Notes under the pieces: model-generated | Told to the model about the DNA's origin: nothing | What the model saw: only the letters and a program-made list of their open reading frames with translations | The model's database searches: none | Shown: positions 27,389 to 37,039 of the stretch, piece by piece | Layout: each line of letters opens with the position of its first letter | Position numbering within the stretch: the first letter of the stretch is position 1 | NCBI GenBank assembly: GCA_964410125.1 | Contig: CAYPGQ010000003.1 | Coordinates: 1-64,000, forward strand | Source: G020348385 sp964410125 | GTDB taxonomy: Bacteria; Acidobacteriota; Aminicenantia; Aminicenantales; Aminicenantaceae | Direction of reading: 5' to 3' | Length of the DNA: 64,000 nucleotides | Translations under genes and position numbers: made by a program

Positions 27389-28496
27389 GACGTCTCTCTA
27401 GTTCCCCCATCAGTTCCAAAACCTGGTCAGCAGTTTTTCGCAAATCATGCTCGCGGTGGGCGTAATTGATTGAATTTAATGAATACGATTTGTATAGGTT
27501 TTTGTCATTAATTAAATTCATTATATCTTTCTTGAGCTTTTCTATCGTTTGAGAATGAAAACCCACTTTACTCTTTAATAACACACCATCAGGATTAACT
27601 CTGTAACTTACAACTGGCACTCCCCTCATCCATGCCTGCACAAATGTATTTGAAAATCCTTCATAGTCACTTGTATTTACCAGAACGTGACTCTTTTCTA
27701 ATAGTCTATTTACCTCTCTGTTGACCAATTCTCCAACAAATTTAAAGTTAGGAATTTGAAAACTATATTGAATATATCGCTCTCTCAGATCATCAGGAAA
27801 AATACCTACCATCCAAAACGATAAGTTAGGCACTTCAGAAAGTTCCTCTGCTAATTTGACGAAAACATCAGGATTTTTCCAATATTTTCCAATCCAAATA
27901 ATATTGAACTTTTCATCAGATTTTTCAAACGTGTTATAAGGAATTGGATGTCCATTCCGGATAATCCTAGCGGTCCGCTTAAGTCTTTTATTAATCAGTT
28001 CACGCTGTTCTTCGGTCTGGCAAATGATACGATTCGCTAACCTGCAATTAAACACATAGAAGTTATGCAATATCATGTTTTTAAGGTATTGTAGCCAATT
28101 TTCTTCTTTATCCCACTTCAAATATTGATTAAAGGTTAAATATTGACAGTGTGTTATGCTGTAAAAATGATAAAGGGTCGGGATTTTTAATAACCTGCTT
28201 ATAAGATTAATCCACCAGAAGGAATATAAACAGCGAACATAGACAACATCAGGTTGAATATTTTTAAGCAATTTATGAAACTTTAAAATCCTTCGGAAAA
28301 TTTTTCGATATCCGTTTATACTGATATATCTGAGCCCATCTTTTTCTTCCATGTCTAGATCATAATTTGATAAAACAGAACAAAAAATTGAATCATTTCC
28401 CAAATTTTTCAATTCCTTAGCGATCAGATATGCTTGGAGTTCAGAACCTCCAATAGCATCTTTGGGATGATTTCCGGTTACAACCACAATTTTCAT
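27381..28496 (-). CDS. glycosyltransferase family 4
   Basis: A 371-residue protein from ATG 28496; the frame upstream begins with TTG. It opens MKIVVVTGNHPKDAIGGSELQAYLIAKEL. The C-terminal half has IIWIGKYWKNPDVFVKLAEEL and SDYEGFSNTFVQAWMRGVPVVSY. The second Glu of the EX7E donor motif is replaced by Gln, as in some related EPS transferases, so activity is likely but should be tested. Adds one sugar of the repeat unit. Specificity unknown. Confidence 0.8.
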   Translation of the reverse strand: MKIVVVTGNHPKDAIGGSELQAYLIAKELKNLGNDSIFCSVLSNYDLDMEEKDGLRYISINGYRKIFRRILKFHKLLKNIQPDVVYVRCLYSFWWINLISRLLKIPTLYHFYSITHCQYLTFNQYLKWDKEENWLQYLKNMILHNFYVFNCRLANRIICQTEEQRELINKRLKRTARIIRNGHPIPYNTFEKSDEKFNIIWIGKYWKNPDVFVKLAEELSEVPNLSFWMVGIFPDDLRERYIQYSFQIPNFKFVGELVNREVNRLLEKSHVLVNTSDYEGFSNTFVQAWMRGVPVVSYRVNPDGVLLKSKVGFHSQTIEKLKKDIMNLINDKNLYKSYSLNSINYAHREHDLRKTADQVLELMGELERRHE

Positions 28497-28506
28497 CAAA
28501 TTTTCT

Positions 28507-29421
28507 CTAGTATTTCAGTTTCATTGAATATCTAAAAATTTTTTCCCCAAGAGGACCTAATAGACTAAGTCCAGCAGCTGCGCCTGCTGCCCAATGTCCT
28601 TTAAAAAATGCCTTTAAGAAGCAAAAAAGTGCTTTTTTATAACAACTATTCAGAAAATAGCTGTGTCCACAAGTAAAATTGGCTTTGCTCCATACCTTAT
28701 TGGTAAAAGATTTGGACAAGTCAGGATTTTTTAGATGCTTTCTCAATATTCTTTGAAGATTATTATTTCTAAGCTCAAAGTAATTATCCGAAGATTCATC
28801 ATGAACCCTACGAAGCATTAGAGGCTTATCTATGCAGTACACTTTGCAATCCTGTGATATTCGTAACGTTAGTTCCCAATCTTCGAGAGCATTGCCCAAG
28901 TTTTCATCAAACAATCCAACTTCATCTAAAACAGATTTCCTCACCAAGATTGATGATGGGTTGCAGTAATACTTGCGCAAGAGTAAATCTTTAAAAATTT
29001 CCCCTGATTTCAAAAGTCCATATGGATACTTGATTGTTTTCTCTTTATGATTATTTTGGATTAGACTCTGATTGGAGTAAACCATGCCAATCTCCGAGTG
29101 CTGCTCAAGGACTCTAATCTGATACTCCAATTTCCTTGGATGCCACAGATCATCTGAATCCAGGAAAGCGATGTACTCTCCACAAGAATTTCTGATCCCG
29201 TTATTTCGAGCAATCGCTTGTTTTTGATTCTCTTGATAAAAATAATGGAAATTATGCTTTAACAAAAGTGGTTCCAAAATCTCTCGCGTGTTATCCGTCG
29301 AACCATCATCAACAATAATGACCTCGTAATCTTGATAGGTTTGGTCTTGCACACTTTGAATACTCTGACTAATCAAATCCCTTCTGTTAAAAGTTGGTAT
29401 AACAACGCTGACCTTTGGCAT
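28507..29421 (-). CDS. glycosyltransferase family 2
   Basis: A 304-residue GT-A inverting transferase. VSVVIPTFNRRDLI and VDDGSTDNT form the nucleotide site, LDSDDLW the metal-binding DXD, and LEDWELT the catalytic base region. The C-terminus is a short helical tail with no clear membrane anchor. It follows another GT2 (29542-30504) with which it shares about a third of its residues, so the pair may come from an old duplication. Specificity unknown. Confidence 0.85.
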   Translation of the reverse strand: MPKVSVVIPTFNRRDLISQSIQSVQDQTYQDYEVIIVDDGSTDNTREILEPLLLKHNFHYFYQENQKQAIARNNGIRNSCGEYIAFLDSDDLWHPRKLEYQIRVLEQHSEIGMVYSNQSLIQNNHKEKTIKYPYGLLKSGEIFKDLLLRKYYCNPSSILVRKSVLDEVGLFDENLGNALEDWELTLRISQDCKVYCIDKPLMLRRVHDESSDNYFELRNNNLQRILRKHLKNPDLSKSFTNKVWSKANFTCGHSYFLNSCYKKALFCFLKAFFKGHWAAGAAAGLSLLGPLGEKIFRYSMKLKY

Positions 29422-29510
29422 AACTAAAATCTATTTACCCGCAAAATCATTATTTTCAGGATAATTTTCATCTCTGATCTGATCATTTGAATGTGAGAGA
29501 AACATAAATA

Positions 29511-29532
29511 AAAAATTTATGCTAACAAGCAT
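29511..29532 (-). terminator. weak terminator-like hairpin between two GT2 genes
   Basis: A 5-bp stem ATGCT/AGCAT (29519-29523 and 29528-29532), a 4-nt loop and, on the minus strand, an AAATTTTTT tract. It lies in the 120-nt gap between GT2 genes and could be an attenuator. The stem is short and AT-rich, so confidence is low. Confidence 0.25.
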
Positions 29533-29541
29533 TCAAAAAAA

Positions 29542-30504
29542 TCAAAAAGAGTTGGGGAGTTTTTCCAAAGAGCTTTTGATCTTTATAAAAATATTTTTTA
29601 TCATCCCTGAAATATTTTTTCCTAGTATTGTTTCTAATAAATGTTTGTAAATTTTATGTTTTTTAAGTCTTTTAGGGGAATAATAGATAGATTTTAATAA
29701 ATATTTTCGAGCCATTTTATAATCGGATAAGTAATAATAACTTTTCCCCAGATGATGACAATATTTAGAAAATATATCTGACCTGAAATCCTCGCTCATA
29801 TTATTGAATCTTTCACTATTGAAAATGTTTTCATATCTCTTTCTGAAATATGTAACATTATATTTATTCACGGTCATGGCTTTTTGATGTTTTCTATATT
29901 TTAATAAAGGAACATTGATGAACTTGATTTTGAATTTTTCAGATATCCTTCGAACAAAATCGAGGTCCTCATACCTCATCAATTCAGGATCAAACATTCC
30001 AACATCATCGATACATTCTCTCCTCACCATAATCGTCCCCATCAGGCATAATAACCTTCCTGAAGTAACCTCTTTGTAAATGTCTCCTGAGGGAAGCAAG
30101 CCATTGGCTCTCAGCCCTAATTCATTTCCTTCTTCATCAATAACCATAGCATCTGAATAAACCATTCCGTAGTCAGGATGGTTTTCAAGCTCCTCAAGTT
30201 GTCTTTTAACAGTATACGGATACAATAAATCATCATCATCAAGAACAGAAATATATGTTCCGGAAGAATTAAAAATCCCCGTGTTTCTCGCAGAGGGAAG
30301 CCCCTGGTTTTCTTGATAGATGTATTTTACACCATATTTTTCAACATAAGGAGTAATCCTTCTCTTTGTATCATCGGTCGATCCATCATCTACGACAACA
30401 ATCTCTAGATTTTTATATGTCTGAACTAAAACACTGTCCAAAGCCTGAATTAAGAAATTCGCTCGATTATAAGTGGGAATAATTACACTAACTTTCGGGT
30501 TCAT
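29542..30504 (-). CDS. glycosyltransferase family 2
   Basis: A 320-residue GT-A transferase with VSVIIPTYNRANFL, VDDGSTDDT, LDDDDLL (DXD) and MRYEDLDFVRRI as base region. A C-terminal basic helical tail (residues about 230-320) resembles a TPR-like or membrane-associating segment. AGGT precedes ATG 30504. It is immediately downstream of the flippase gene, so it belongs to repeat-unit assembly. Specificity unknown. Confidence 0.85.
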   Translation of the reverse strand: MNPKVSVIIPTYNRANFLIQALDSVLVQTYKNLEIVVVDDGSTDDTKRRITPYVEKYGVKYIYQENQGLPSARNTGIFNSSGTYISVLDDDDLLYPYTVKRQLEELENHPDYGMVYSDAMVIDEEGNELGLRANGLLPSGDIYKEVTSGRLLCLMGTIMVRRECIDDVGMFDPELMRYEDLDFVRRISEKFKIKFINVPLLKYRKHQKAMTVNKYNVTYFRKRYENIFNSERFNNMSEDFRSDIFSKYCHHLGKSYYYLSDYKMARKYLLKSIYYSPKRLKKHKIYKHLLETILGKNISGMIKNIFIKIKSSLEKLPNSF

Positions 30505-30512
30505 ATTCTTAC

Positions 30513-32027
30513 CTAAAAGACAAACACAGGCCTTGGCAATATTTTGTTGATGATTTCTCTTTCTTTAACTGAAAAGCTCTTATTAATAAACGAAATCATT
30601 AGATAAAATATTCCTCCCATCAGGACCACTCCCATCAAGGAAGCTAAATTCACAACAAAACCCTTTAAGCTATACACTAAAAGACCCATCACAAATGCGT
30701 TAAATAAAATTCTTCCTGCGGGTTTCAAGTCAATCGAATAGGAAATATACTTTTGGGTAAATCTATACATGAAGATATTTTTAAATAATATTGCAGTACA
30801 GGTTACTATGGCTACACCCACAATTCCTAAATGATTGATAACTAGAATATTAGCAATTATATTGTAAATTGAAAATATTTTGCTATAGAAGTTAATTTCA
30901 GGCCTCTCTACTGCTTGAGCAACCATTCCCAATGGAAATTGTATTGAATTTAATGCAGTAAAACCCGCAACTATCCAGAGAACACTCAGAGCATTGAGAT
31001 ATTTGGGATCAAAAATATGAACGATAATTTTATCCCCTAGAATTATAATTCCAACTACTATAGGGAGATAAAAAAAAGCAATAAATTTGACCAACATATT
31101 AACCATGTTTTCCAATTTTTTTCTATTGTTATCTTCAACAAATTTTATGAAAAAAGCAGGTCTTATGACTTCTTTGAATAATTTATGCGGCATAGCCTTA
31201 GAAAAAAGAGTTATAATACTGTATGCAAAAGCATAAGTGCCCGCAGCCGCAGGACCCAAGAAGGCAGATATAATAATCAGGTCTGTTGTTACATCGAGTA
31301 TTTTTGCACCCATTTCATTAAAATAGCTGAAACCTCCATATCTCACCAATCGTTTTACATCAATTTTAGACTTCTCTTGAATTTGGATTTGTCCAGAGAA
31401 CTTCTTGCTATAAAAATACGCTTGAAACAGAAAGAGCATCCCATAAGCAATGACTTCTCCTAAAATTACGCCTTTTAAATCAAGCCCTATCTTTAAAAAA
31501 TAAAAAATAATTCCACACCTGAAGGTGCAATATACCACTTGTGCAAGCACATAATATTTGTGGAGAAACATCGAAGTGAGTGCACTACCCAGCAATAGGG
31601 CCTGATGATAAAAAATAATCCCTGGAATCAACAAAATAAAATAGCTCGAATAATCTTCAATTTTGAGCAGTAGGCCTAATTTATCAGAAAATAAGAATGC
31701 GATTGAAATAAAAATTATGGCAAATGCCAAGCTCAACAAAAGCCCTCGGTTGATAAGATGCTTAGCCTTTCCTTCTTCATTCTTGCTTGTAAATTCGGGA
31801 AGAAACCTTTGAAAAATGCTAGGCAAGCCAAAAGCAGAAAAGAGAATTATGTAATCCATGATCGTACCCAGGACGCCAAAGATTCCGTAGGCTTCAACAG
31901 TGAGCTTTCGAACAATATAGACTGTAAGCAGAAATTTAAGAGCTGGAGTTATCAACTTTTGGCCTAGCATAAACAGACTGTTTTTCCTGATAACAAGACT
32001 GAATTCACGAGCAACTTCTTTACTCAT
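30513..32027 (-). CDS. wzx: lipid-linked oligosaccharide flippase, Wzx-like (MOP superfamily)
   Basis: A 504-residue polytopic protein with about 14 helices. The N-terminal SLVIRKNSLFMLGQKLITPALKFLLTVYIVRKL and the AYGIFGVLGTI segment match the Polysaccharide_synt family. The charged central loop RLVRYGGFSYFNEMGAK is typical. An AAGGAT ribosome site precedes ATG 32027. It should flip the undecaprenyl-linked repeat unit to the periplasmic face for the Wzy polymerase. It is the only flippase of this family in the window. Confidence 0.9.
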   Translation of the reverse strand: MSKEVAREFSLVIRKNSLFMLGQKLITPALKFLLTVYIVRKLTVEAYGIFGVLGTIMDYIILFSAFGLPSIFQRFLPEFTSKNEEGKAKHLINRGLLLSLAFAIIFISIAFLFSDKLGLLLKIEDYSSYFILLIPGIIFYHQALLLGSALTSMFLHKYYVLAQVVYCTFRCGIIFYFLKIGLDLKGVILGEVIAYGMLFLFQAYFYSKKFSGQIQIQEKSKIDVKRLVRYGGFSYFNEMGAKILDVTTDLIIISAFLGPAAAGTYAFAYSIITLFSKAMPHKLFKEVIRPAFFIKFVEDNNRKKLENMVNMLVKFIAFFYLPIVVGIIILGDKIIVHIFDPKYLNALSVLWIVAGFTALNSIQFPLGMVAQAVERPEINFYSKIFSIYNIIANILVINHLGIVGVAIVTCTAILFKNIFMYRFTQKYISYSIDLKPAGRILFNAFVMGLLVYSLKGFVVNLASLMGVVLMGGIFYLMISFINKSFSVKEREIINKILPRPVFVF

Positions 32028-32065
32028 ATCCTTAATGTTTTTCCTTTTTGATTAACAACTCCAAT

Positions 32066-32830
32066 TCATTCTTGGGTTTGTTTAATTTTTTCTAACATCA
32101 TAGAGTCAGGATAACTATACCAATTTCGCTTTTGAGGCCGTGCTTGTCGAAACATTTCAGGAAGTGTTATAAATCTAAATCGATCCCCGATTTGTGTTAA
32201 AAATTTATCGACTGCTTCAAGCATAAAAGATCGATCGTTGTTTTTTGTTTCCCTAATCCAGTGGATTGCATCGTGTAGCAAAATGATGCAGCCAGGACGA
32301 ATCTGGGATTCCAATCGATCGACTATTCCCTGCACGTCAATCGTTGCCCAATCTTGAGATGCTACACTCCAGGTGACCACAGGGTAGCGAAGCCGCAATG
32401 CATCCAAGCGGGAGGACAAACTTTGGTGGCCATGTGGCGGACGAAATATCCGAGAACCATAGGGAGAGACAGCTTTTTGACACTCGCGGATTTGTCTTCG
32501 GCGTTCATGTCCAGGGATTAAAACAAAAGAAGGATGTGAGTAAGAATGATTTCCAATGGCTTGACCTGCCTCAGCAACTCGTTTTACAAGATCTGGATAT
32601 CTAAAAGCGGCCTCTCCTAGCATAAAGAATGTCGCATGTGCTTGATGTCTATTTAGAATATCGAGAAGCTTAGGAGTGAATTTAGGATGAGGCCCGTCAT
32701 CAAATGTCAGAGCTGCGATGGAATCCTTGGTATTAAAATGGGTAATAGTCCCTAACATTTTTTGTGCTACTTTTTCACAAAATTTATTCCCTTTGCAGAG
32801 GTTCCTTGCCAATCCAAAAATTTGATCCAT
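32066..32830 (-). CDS. NodB-type polysaccharide deacetylase (CE4)
   Basis: A 254-residue protein. CE4 motif 1 is LTFDDGPH, motif 2 is HSYSH, motif 3 is FRPPHGH, and the C-terminal ILLHDA supplies the last His. The full metal triad Asp-His-His is present. No signal peptide is visible, so it may act on cytoplasmic lipid-linked intermediates or be exported unconventionally. Its GC content and codon use look slightly higher than its neighbours', a mild hint of separate origin. It removes N- or O-acetyl groups; the substrate is unknown. Confidence 0.85.
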   Translation of the reverse strand: MDQIFGLARNLCKGNKFCEKVAQKMLGTITHFNTKDSIAALTFDDGPHPKFTPKLLDILNRHQAHATFFMLGEAAFRYPDLVKRVAEAGQAIGNHSYSHPSFVLIPGHERRRQIRECQKAVSPYGSRIFRPPHGHQSLSSRLDALRLRYPVVTWSVASQDWATIDVQGIVDRLESQIRPGCIILLHDAIHWIRETKNNDRSFMLEAVDKFLTQIGDRFRFITLPEMFRQARPQKRNWYSYPDSMMLEKIKQTQE

Positions 32831-32869
32831 TTTGTTCAGCGAAATGTTAAGGTCTGATTCGAGGGATGG

Positions 32870-33691
32870 TTATGCAATGCTCTCGGGAGAAATATTTTTG
32901 CATATAGTCAGTTCGCCTGATCTTGATAAATTATAAGTATAGGGAGCCAACGCCTTGAAAAAAATTTCTTCACTTTCTTCATCATGAAGTTCGATAACAA
33001 TATTTCTGACTTTGTTAAGCCATATTTCAAAATTTCTAGAAAAAACCTCCTTTTCAGCTTTTTCTATATCTATTTTCAGAATGTCAATATGATAAAAATC
33101 CGATTCCAACAGTAGGTCATTTATATTGACTGCATTGACATAGGGCTTTTCTCCTGCCTTACATTCCCGAACTTGTAATCCCCACGCCCAGCCCTTATGA
33201 GGATCATCCTGATGAACGATTAATCCAGTCTGATAAGGCCAGATAGCTGCTTTAATTAAAGTAACTCGCTTTCCATAAGAAAAAAGATTCTTGTGACAAA
33301 TATCAAAATTTAGTTTATTGGGTTCAACAGCAATCAAGTGCGCCTCTGGATATCTGTTAAGAAAATAGATCGAAGAATAGCCGACATATGCCCCACAATC
33401 TACAATAAGTCTGGGATTTTTTATGCCATCCAGACTTGAATACTCCTCTTCAACAAGGATTTCGCGAAAAGCACGGGGATCACTTGTTTCATATCGGCCA
33501 TAGACTGAATATTTATAGTCTTTAACATGCAGTTGATAAATATTATTTTTTATTCCAAGGTACTTGGACATAAAAAGGTGATATTTGCAGATAAATTTAT
33601 AGATAATAGCCTGGAAAATCCCAATTTTTCGGACTAGATCATATAACTGGCCTAACCTCAACCTAATTTTATTAATCTTTGAGTAAGGCAT
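32870..33691 (-). CDS. FkbM-family methyltransferase
   Basis: A 273-residue class I methyltransferase of the FkbM type. RLIVDCGAYVGYSSIYFLNRYPEAHLIAVEPNKLNFDI carries motifs I and post-I, and the IDILKIDIEKAEKEVF segment is the FkbM signature. FkbM proteins usually O-methylate sugars or polyketides. The first about 85 residues are a helical extension with a membrane-like stretch. It lies between a deacetylase and a large polytopic protein. Target unknown. Confidence 0.85.
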   Translation of the reverse strand: MPYSKINKIRLRLGQLYDLVRKIGIFQAIIYKFICKYHLFMSKYLGIKNNIYQLHVKDYKYSVYGRYETSDPRAFREILVEEEYSSLDGIKNPRLIVDCGAYVGYSSIYFLNRYPEAHLIAVEPNKLNFDICHKNLFSYGKRVTLIKAAIWPYQTGLIVHQDDPHKGWAWGLQVRECKAGEKPYVNAVNINDLLLESDFYHIDILKIDIEKAEKEVFSRNFEIWLNKVRNIVIELHDEESEEIFFKALAPYTYNLSRSGELTICKNISPESIA

Positions 33692-33720
33692 GGAATTTTA
33701 CTGTTTGAATGAGAGATTGC

Positions 33721-35643
33721 TTATAACGCCATAGAAAAATTAGAGAAACTCCTCAGCTTCTGAAAAGAAATTACTATAGACTTTTTAGACTCAAATTCAA
33801 TTATTTCTTCAGGCGGATTCAACAAAACAAATTTAGTTAGGTTCTCTTTTTTCAATTTTTCCTCAAAACTGCGTAATATCGGGTAAAAGCTAAATAGTTG
33901 GTTGCCTTCAGTAAAACCAGAATGAAAATACACTTTCTGAATGATGAAAAAATCATAATTTTTTGTGAACATATATCGATACACATCTTCAAGGCTTCCT
34001 GAATAGTAGGCACTCAGAAGATGAAAGAACTCATAGGCATCGTTGTGCTGTCTCGTCTGTCCAAAATTCACCTTAATACGAGTTGGAACCAAAGCGTGAA
34101 CATTATCCATCATTTCAGGATATCCACAGAAAGAAATACCATCTCCAAGTTTTTCAATAGCCGGAAACAATTCTTTATCATAAATATTAACTGGTGAAGA
34201 TTTTCTGTCTAAGCTGACATTGAGAATAACCAACATGAATATTAAAAAACAACTAATTGTAGAAACATGGATGTATCTCTTAAACATCTGATATCGACGA
34301 CTTAAAGACATCATTAAAAATACAGAGGAAATAAGCAATAACACAATTAAAATTGTAAATATTAATAAATCAAGATAGTTATATTTTGAACTGAAATAAA
34401 TTAATTTCTTGTGTGGGAATAAATAGAACAAGAGAAAAACTAACGAAACTGGAATAAGAATTAATGCAAAGCTATATTTCTTTTTCATGATAAGCATGGC
34501 GGAAGTTAGTTTTTTAATGGATGGAGATAAATTTATCACAAACAAAAAAATGGCGATGAAGGGAAATGTAAACCAAGTATACCTACTCGGAAAATATAGA
34601 TTTTTATAAAAAACGTGAGCTAAGAAATACAGAATAACACTCGTAACGAATAATATTGATATTAGCGGGGGAATAAGAAACTTTTGTTTTTTAATCAATA
34701 ACATAACTAATAAAACGAATGTGAAGAATACCCACGGCCTTATTCCGCCTGTCATCCCAAACATTCCCATCCTTTTATCATTGAGATAGTGTTTGGGCAC
34801 TATTCCGAGGTATTTATCTACTGAGGGTACAAAATCTGTTCTTGTTCTGTCTATTTCTTCTTTGATCTCGTTGTCAATTGTTGATGCATCATTAAAAGAA
34901 ACCGAGGGAATATTTTTTGTTCCCGTTGGTCGATAATCATTGAGTGTAAAATAATAGGCTGAATATGCTACAAGAAATATTAGCAGAATACATATCATTT
35001 TTATTGAATTTAATCTCCGCAAATCTTTAAACTTGATCTGGCTACGCCTCACCTTCCATTGAGTTAAAATCTCATAACCATAGTAAAGAAATAAAGAAGC
35101 TAATCCTATTACAAATTGGGGGGGGTAAATAAAAGCAACTAAGACAAGATTTAATATTGCCAATATCTTTTTATTAACGAGAGTAAAATAAATCACCCCC
35201 AGAAGAAAGATGAACGCTAAGGACTTTGAATATCCGTTAATAAGCATCTGTGAATAAAATAACAAATTAAGAACCGTAAACATTATGGGTATATGCAAAT
35301 TTTCAGATCCACTTTCCTTATTAATAATTCTTCCAATGTTATAAATGTATACGATGAAGAACGGAACAGTTAATATAAACAACAATTTTACAATAATGAC
35401 GTCAGGTATAAGATTATTAAAAGCCACAAAAAGAATGAAATATAGAGGGGAGCTATAAAAATTGTAATCGAACGATGAATAATCATATTTCTTGACAGTT
35501 TTAAGGATGTTTCTTTGGTCATCAAATACTGAATAGGGATCAGTCAAGTAATTGTAATAAGCTAAGAAAATAGCCATAAAGGCTAAAAATATTAAAACAT
35601 AAACAATAGTTTTGTGATCTATTGAGCCAATCTTACTGACCAT
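33721..35643 (-). CDS. polytopic membrane protein, possible GT-C-fold enzyme
   Basis: A 640-residue protein with about 12-13 membrane helices and a C-terminal soluble segment of about 150 residues. An Asp-rich first periplasmic loop (DPYSVFDDQRN, residues about 36-46) is reminiscent of GT-C glycosyltransferases, which use polyprenyl-phosphate sugars. GGGAGAGG precedes ATG 35643. It is the first gene of the long minus-strand run. I do not recognise a named family; assignment to GT-C is by topology only. Confidence 0.65.
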   Translation of the reverse strand: MVSKIGSIDHKTIVYVLIFLAFMAIFLAYYNYLTDPYSVFDDQRNILKTVKKYDYSSFDYNFYSSPLYFILFVAFNNLIPDVIIVKLLFILTVPFFIVYIYNIGRIINKESGSENLHIPIMFTVLNLLFYSQMLINGYSKSLAFIFLLGVIYFTLVNKKILAILNLVLVAFIYPPQFVIGLASLFLYYGYEILTQWKVRRSQIKFKDLRRLNSIKMICILLIFLVAYSAYYFTLNDYRPTGTKNIPSVSFNDASTIDNEIKEEIDRTRTDFVPSVDKYLGIVPKHYLNDKRMGMFGMTGGIRPWVFFTFVLLVMLLIKKQKFLIPPLISILFVTSVILYFLAHVFYKNLYFPSRYTWFTFPFIAIFLFVINLSPSIKKLTSAMLIMKKKYSFALILIPVSLVFLLFYLFPHKKLIYFSSKYNYLDLLIFTILIVLLLISSVFLMMSLSRRYQMFKRYIHVSTISCFLIFMLVILNVSLDRKSSPVNIYDKELFPAIEKLGDGISFCGYPEMMDNVHALVPTRIKVNFGQTRQHNDAYEFFHLLSAYYSGSLEDVYRYMFTKNYDFFIIQKVYFHSGFTEGNQLFSFYPILRSFEEKLKKENLTKFVLLNPPEEIIEFESKKSIVISFQKLRSFSNFSMAL

Positions 35644-35724
35644 TAAAAACCTCTCCCTGAAGATAGGCTACCGCCGTTAGCTTTTTTGGCACTTTTTTTC
35701 AATTTTAAGTCTAATTTAAACAGC

Positions 35725-36084
35725 TCAGACTATTTCTTTCAGCAATTCGATCAGCTTCTCAAACTCGGTAGATTTAAAGAAAAAGTAGTCCGCACCAGCA
35801 TCCAAACATCGCTTCCTGTATTGGAGATAGGGATAGTTCGTAAACATAATGACAAGAGGAGACTTTTCCTCCATCTTCACAGCTTCAAGAGCTTCGATGC
35901 CATTGCCCCCTGGCATTCGGATATCAAGAATCACGACATCTGGCTTGAGATTTTTTACAGCCTTTATGGTTTCGTTCGCTGTAACCGCTTCCCCTATGAT
36001 TTCTACTCCCTCGATCTCAGAAAGAATTTCAACAAGACGGGAACGCAATACTTCGGAATCATCAGCGATTAATATGCGTTTCAC
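35725..36084 (-). CDS. single-domain response regulator (CheY-like receiver)
   Basis: A 119-residue receiver domain with no output domain. The acidic pocket is Asp8/Asp9, the phosphoacceptor is Asp54 (LDIRMPGGNG), and Thr82 and Lys104 complete the active site. The start is GTG 36084 with GAGGT 7-8 nt upstream. A promoter lies at 36136-36165. Placed at the head of the EPS run, it may tune EPS synthesis through protein contacts. No histidine kinase is in the window, so the signal is unknown. Confidence 0.9.
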   Translation of the reverse strand: MKRILIADDSEVLRSRLVEILSEIEGVEIIGEAVTANETIKAVKNLKPDVVILDIRMPGGNGIEALEAVKMEEKSPLVIMFTNYPYLQYRKRCLDAGADYFFFKSTEFEKLIELLKEIV

Positions 36085-36135
36085 TAATCGACCTCGGATT
36101 TTATTAGAGGAAATTTAACTACACTTGGCAGATGA

Positions 36136-36165
36136 ATTGTACCGCGAGCAGTTTCATGATGTAAA
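36136..36165 (-). promoter_or_regulatory. sigma70-type promoter for the response regulator and EPS run
   Basis: On the minus strand TTTACA (complement of 36160-36165), an 18-nt spacer and TACAAT (complement of 36136-36141), about 50 nt ahead of GTG 36084. As no clear terminator lies between 36084 and 35643, it could also serve the EPS genes. Confidence 0.5.
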
Positions 36166-36200
36166 TCGGCGAAAGGATGATATTGTTGTAAGAGTTTGTC

Positions 36201-36917
36201 CTACATTTCCCAATGTATTGTGATTAAAATGGGTATAACAATCTTATCCAAAATTTTATAAGCCTTGCTATTTATATGCAGTCCATCAATTCTGGCAAGG
36301 TCTTCCCTCAAATATCTGTTATCCTCACTGTAGCGTACTGCTGCCTCCAAATCTAACACAGAAAGCCCTTTCTGCTCGGAATATCTTCTAATCCAGTCAT
36401 TGTATTCTAAAATTGTGGCATTCTTTATGCTCTTGAAAGGATTATCGGCCTTAAAGGGATTCCTCCCTTTAATAATGTCTATGGGGATTTTTTTAAAAGG
36501 ATGAAGTCTGGTCACCGGCACGACTGTTACGGGAATAGGAATAACATCCGATTCCAAACTTGTGTGAATCCACTTTTTCATAAGTATTTTGTACTGGGCT
36601 ATATCTCCAGGGAAATATGCAGCACATTCTTTAATAAATATTGCATCTGGCTTGTTTTTTTTCCTCGAGATAATTTTATTCAGCGTTTCGCTCTTATCAA
36701 AGCCCCCGTGCTGCACATATTCAAAAACATAATCAGAGTTGTCTATCCTTTGCGGCAGCTGGGAAATATTCCATGCCTTTCCTACAGAGGCTCCCAAAAG
36801 GACTATGTGTCTTTGCTTGTTGCCATAATCACTCATTTTTGCTCCCGGATTACAAATCCCTATAAGGGGGAGTGCCAATGAAATCAAAATTAGGGAAATA
36901 AAATCCTTCCTTTTCAT
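36201..36917 (-). CDS. SGNH/GDSL-like hydrolase-fold protein
   Basis: A 238-residue protein from ATG 36917; the earlier frame starts with TTG. A signal peptide covers residues 1-22 (ISLILISLALPLIGIC, with a Cys that might be a lipobox). The block I motif is LLGASVGKAW (Ser44) and the block V motif is DGLHINSKAY (Asp211, His214). This is the Ser...Asp-x-x-His layout of SGNH esterases and glycan O-acetyl-processing proteins. The block I Gly-Asp-Ser is Gly-Ala-Ser here, so catalysis is uncertain. Placement beside sugar deacetylases suggests a glycan ester substrate. Confidence 0.6.
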   Translation of the reverse strand: MKRKDFISLILISLALPLIGICNPGAKMSDYGNKQRHIVLLGASVGKAWNISQLPQRIDNSDYVFEYVQHGGFDKSETLNKIISRKKNKPDAIFIKECAAYFPGDIAQYKILMKKWIHTSLESDVIPIPVTVVPVTRLHPFKKIPIDIIKGRNPFKADNPFKSIKNATILEYNDWIRRYSEQKGLSVLDLEAAVRYSEDNRYLREDLARIDGLHINSKAYKILDKIVIPILITIHWEM

Positions 36918-36978
36918 TTTTGTCAAACCACGTATAAATTTTATTGGCTTTCCTCATTAAAGGCAATCCATTTATGAT

Positions 36979-37007
36979 TTGACATTCATTTTCTTGTGAA
37001 TTATAAA
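36979..37007 (+). promoter_or_regulatory. sigma70 promoter for the deacetylase at 37040
   Basis: TTGACA at 36979-36984, a 17-nt spacer and TATAAA at 37002-37007, about 33 nt before ATG 37040. It lies in the 122-nt divergent intergenic region. Confidence 0.7.
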
Positions 37008-37039
37008 TCTCTAATACTTAACTAGGCAGCCAACTTTTC

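Noticed and set aside
35666..35687. GGCTA...TTAGC followed by six T on the plus strand, resembling a terminator or riboswitch piece
   Set aside because: No plus-strand transcript would end there, the stem is only 4-5 bp, and on the minus strand it lacks a U-tract; no known riboswitch consensus fits.
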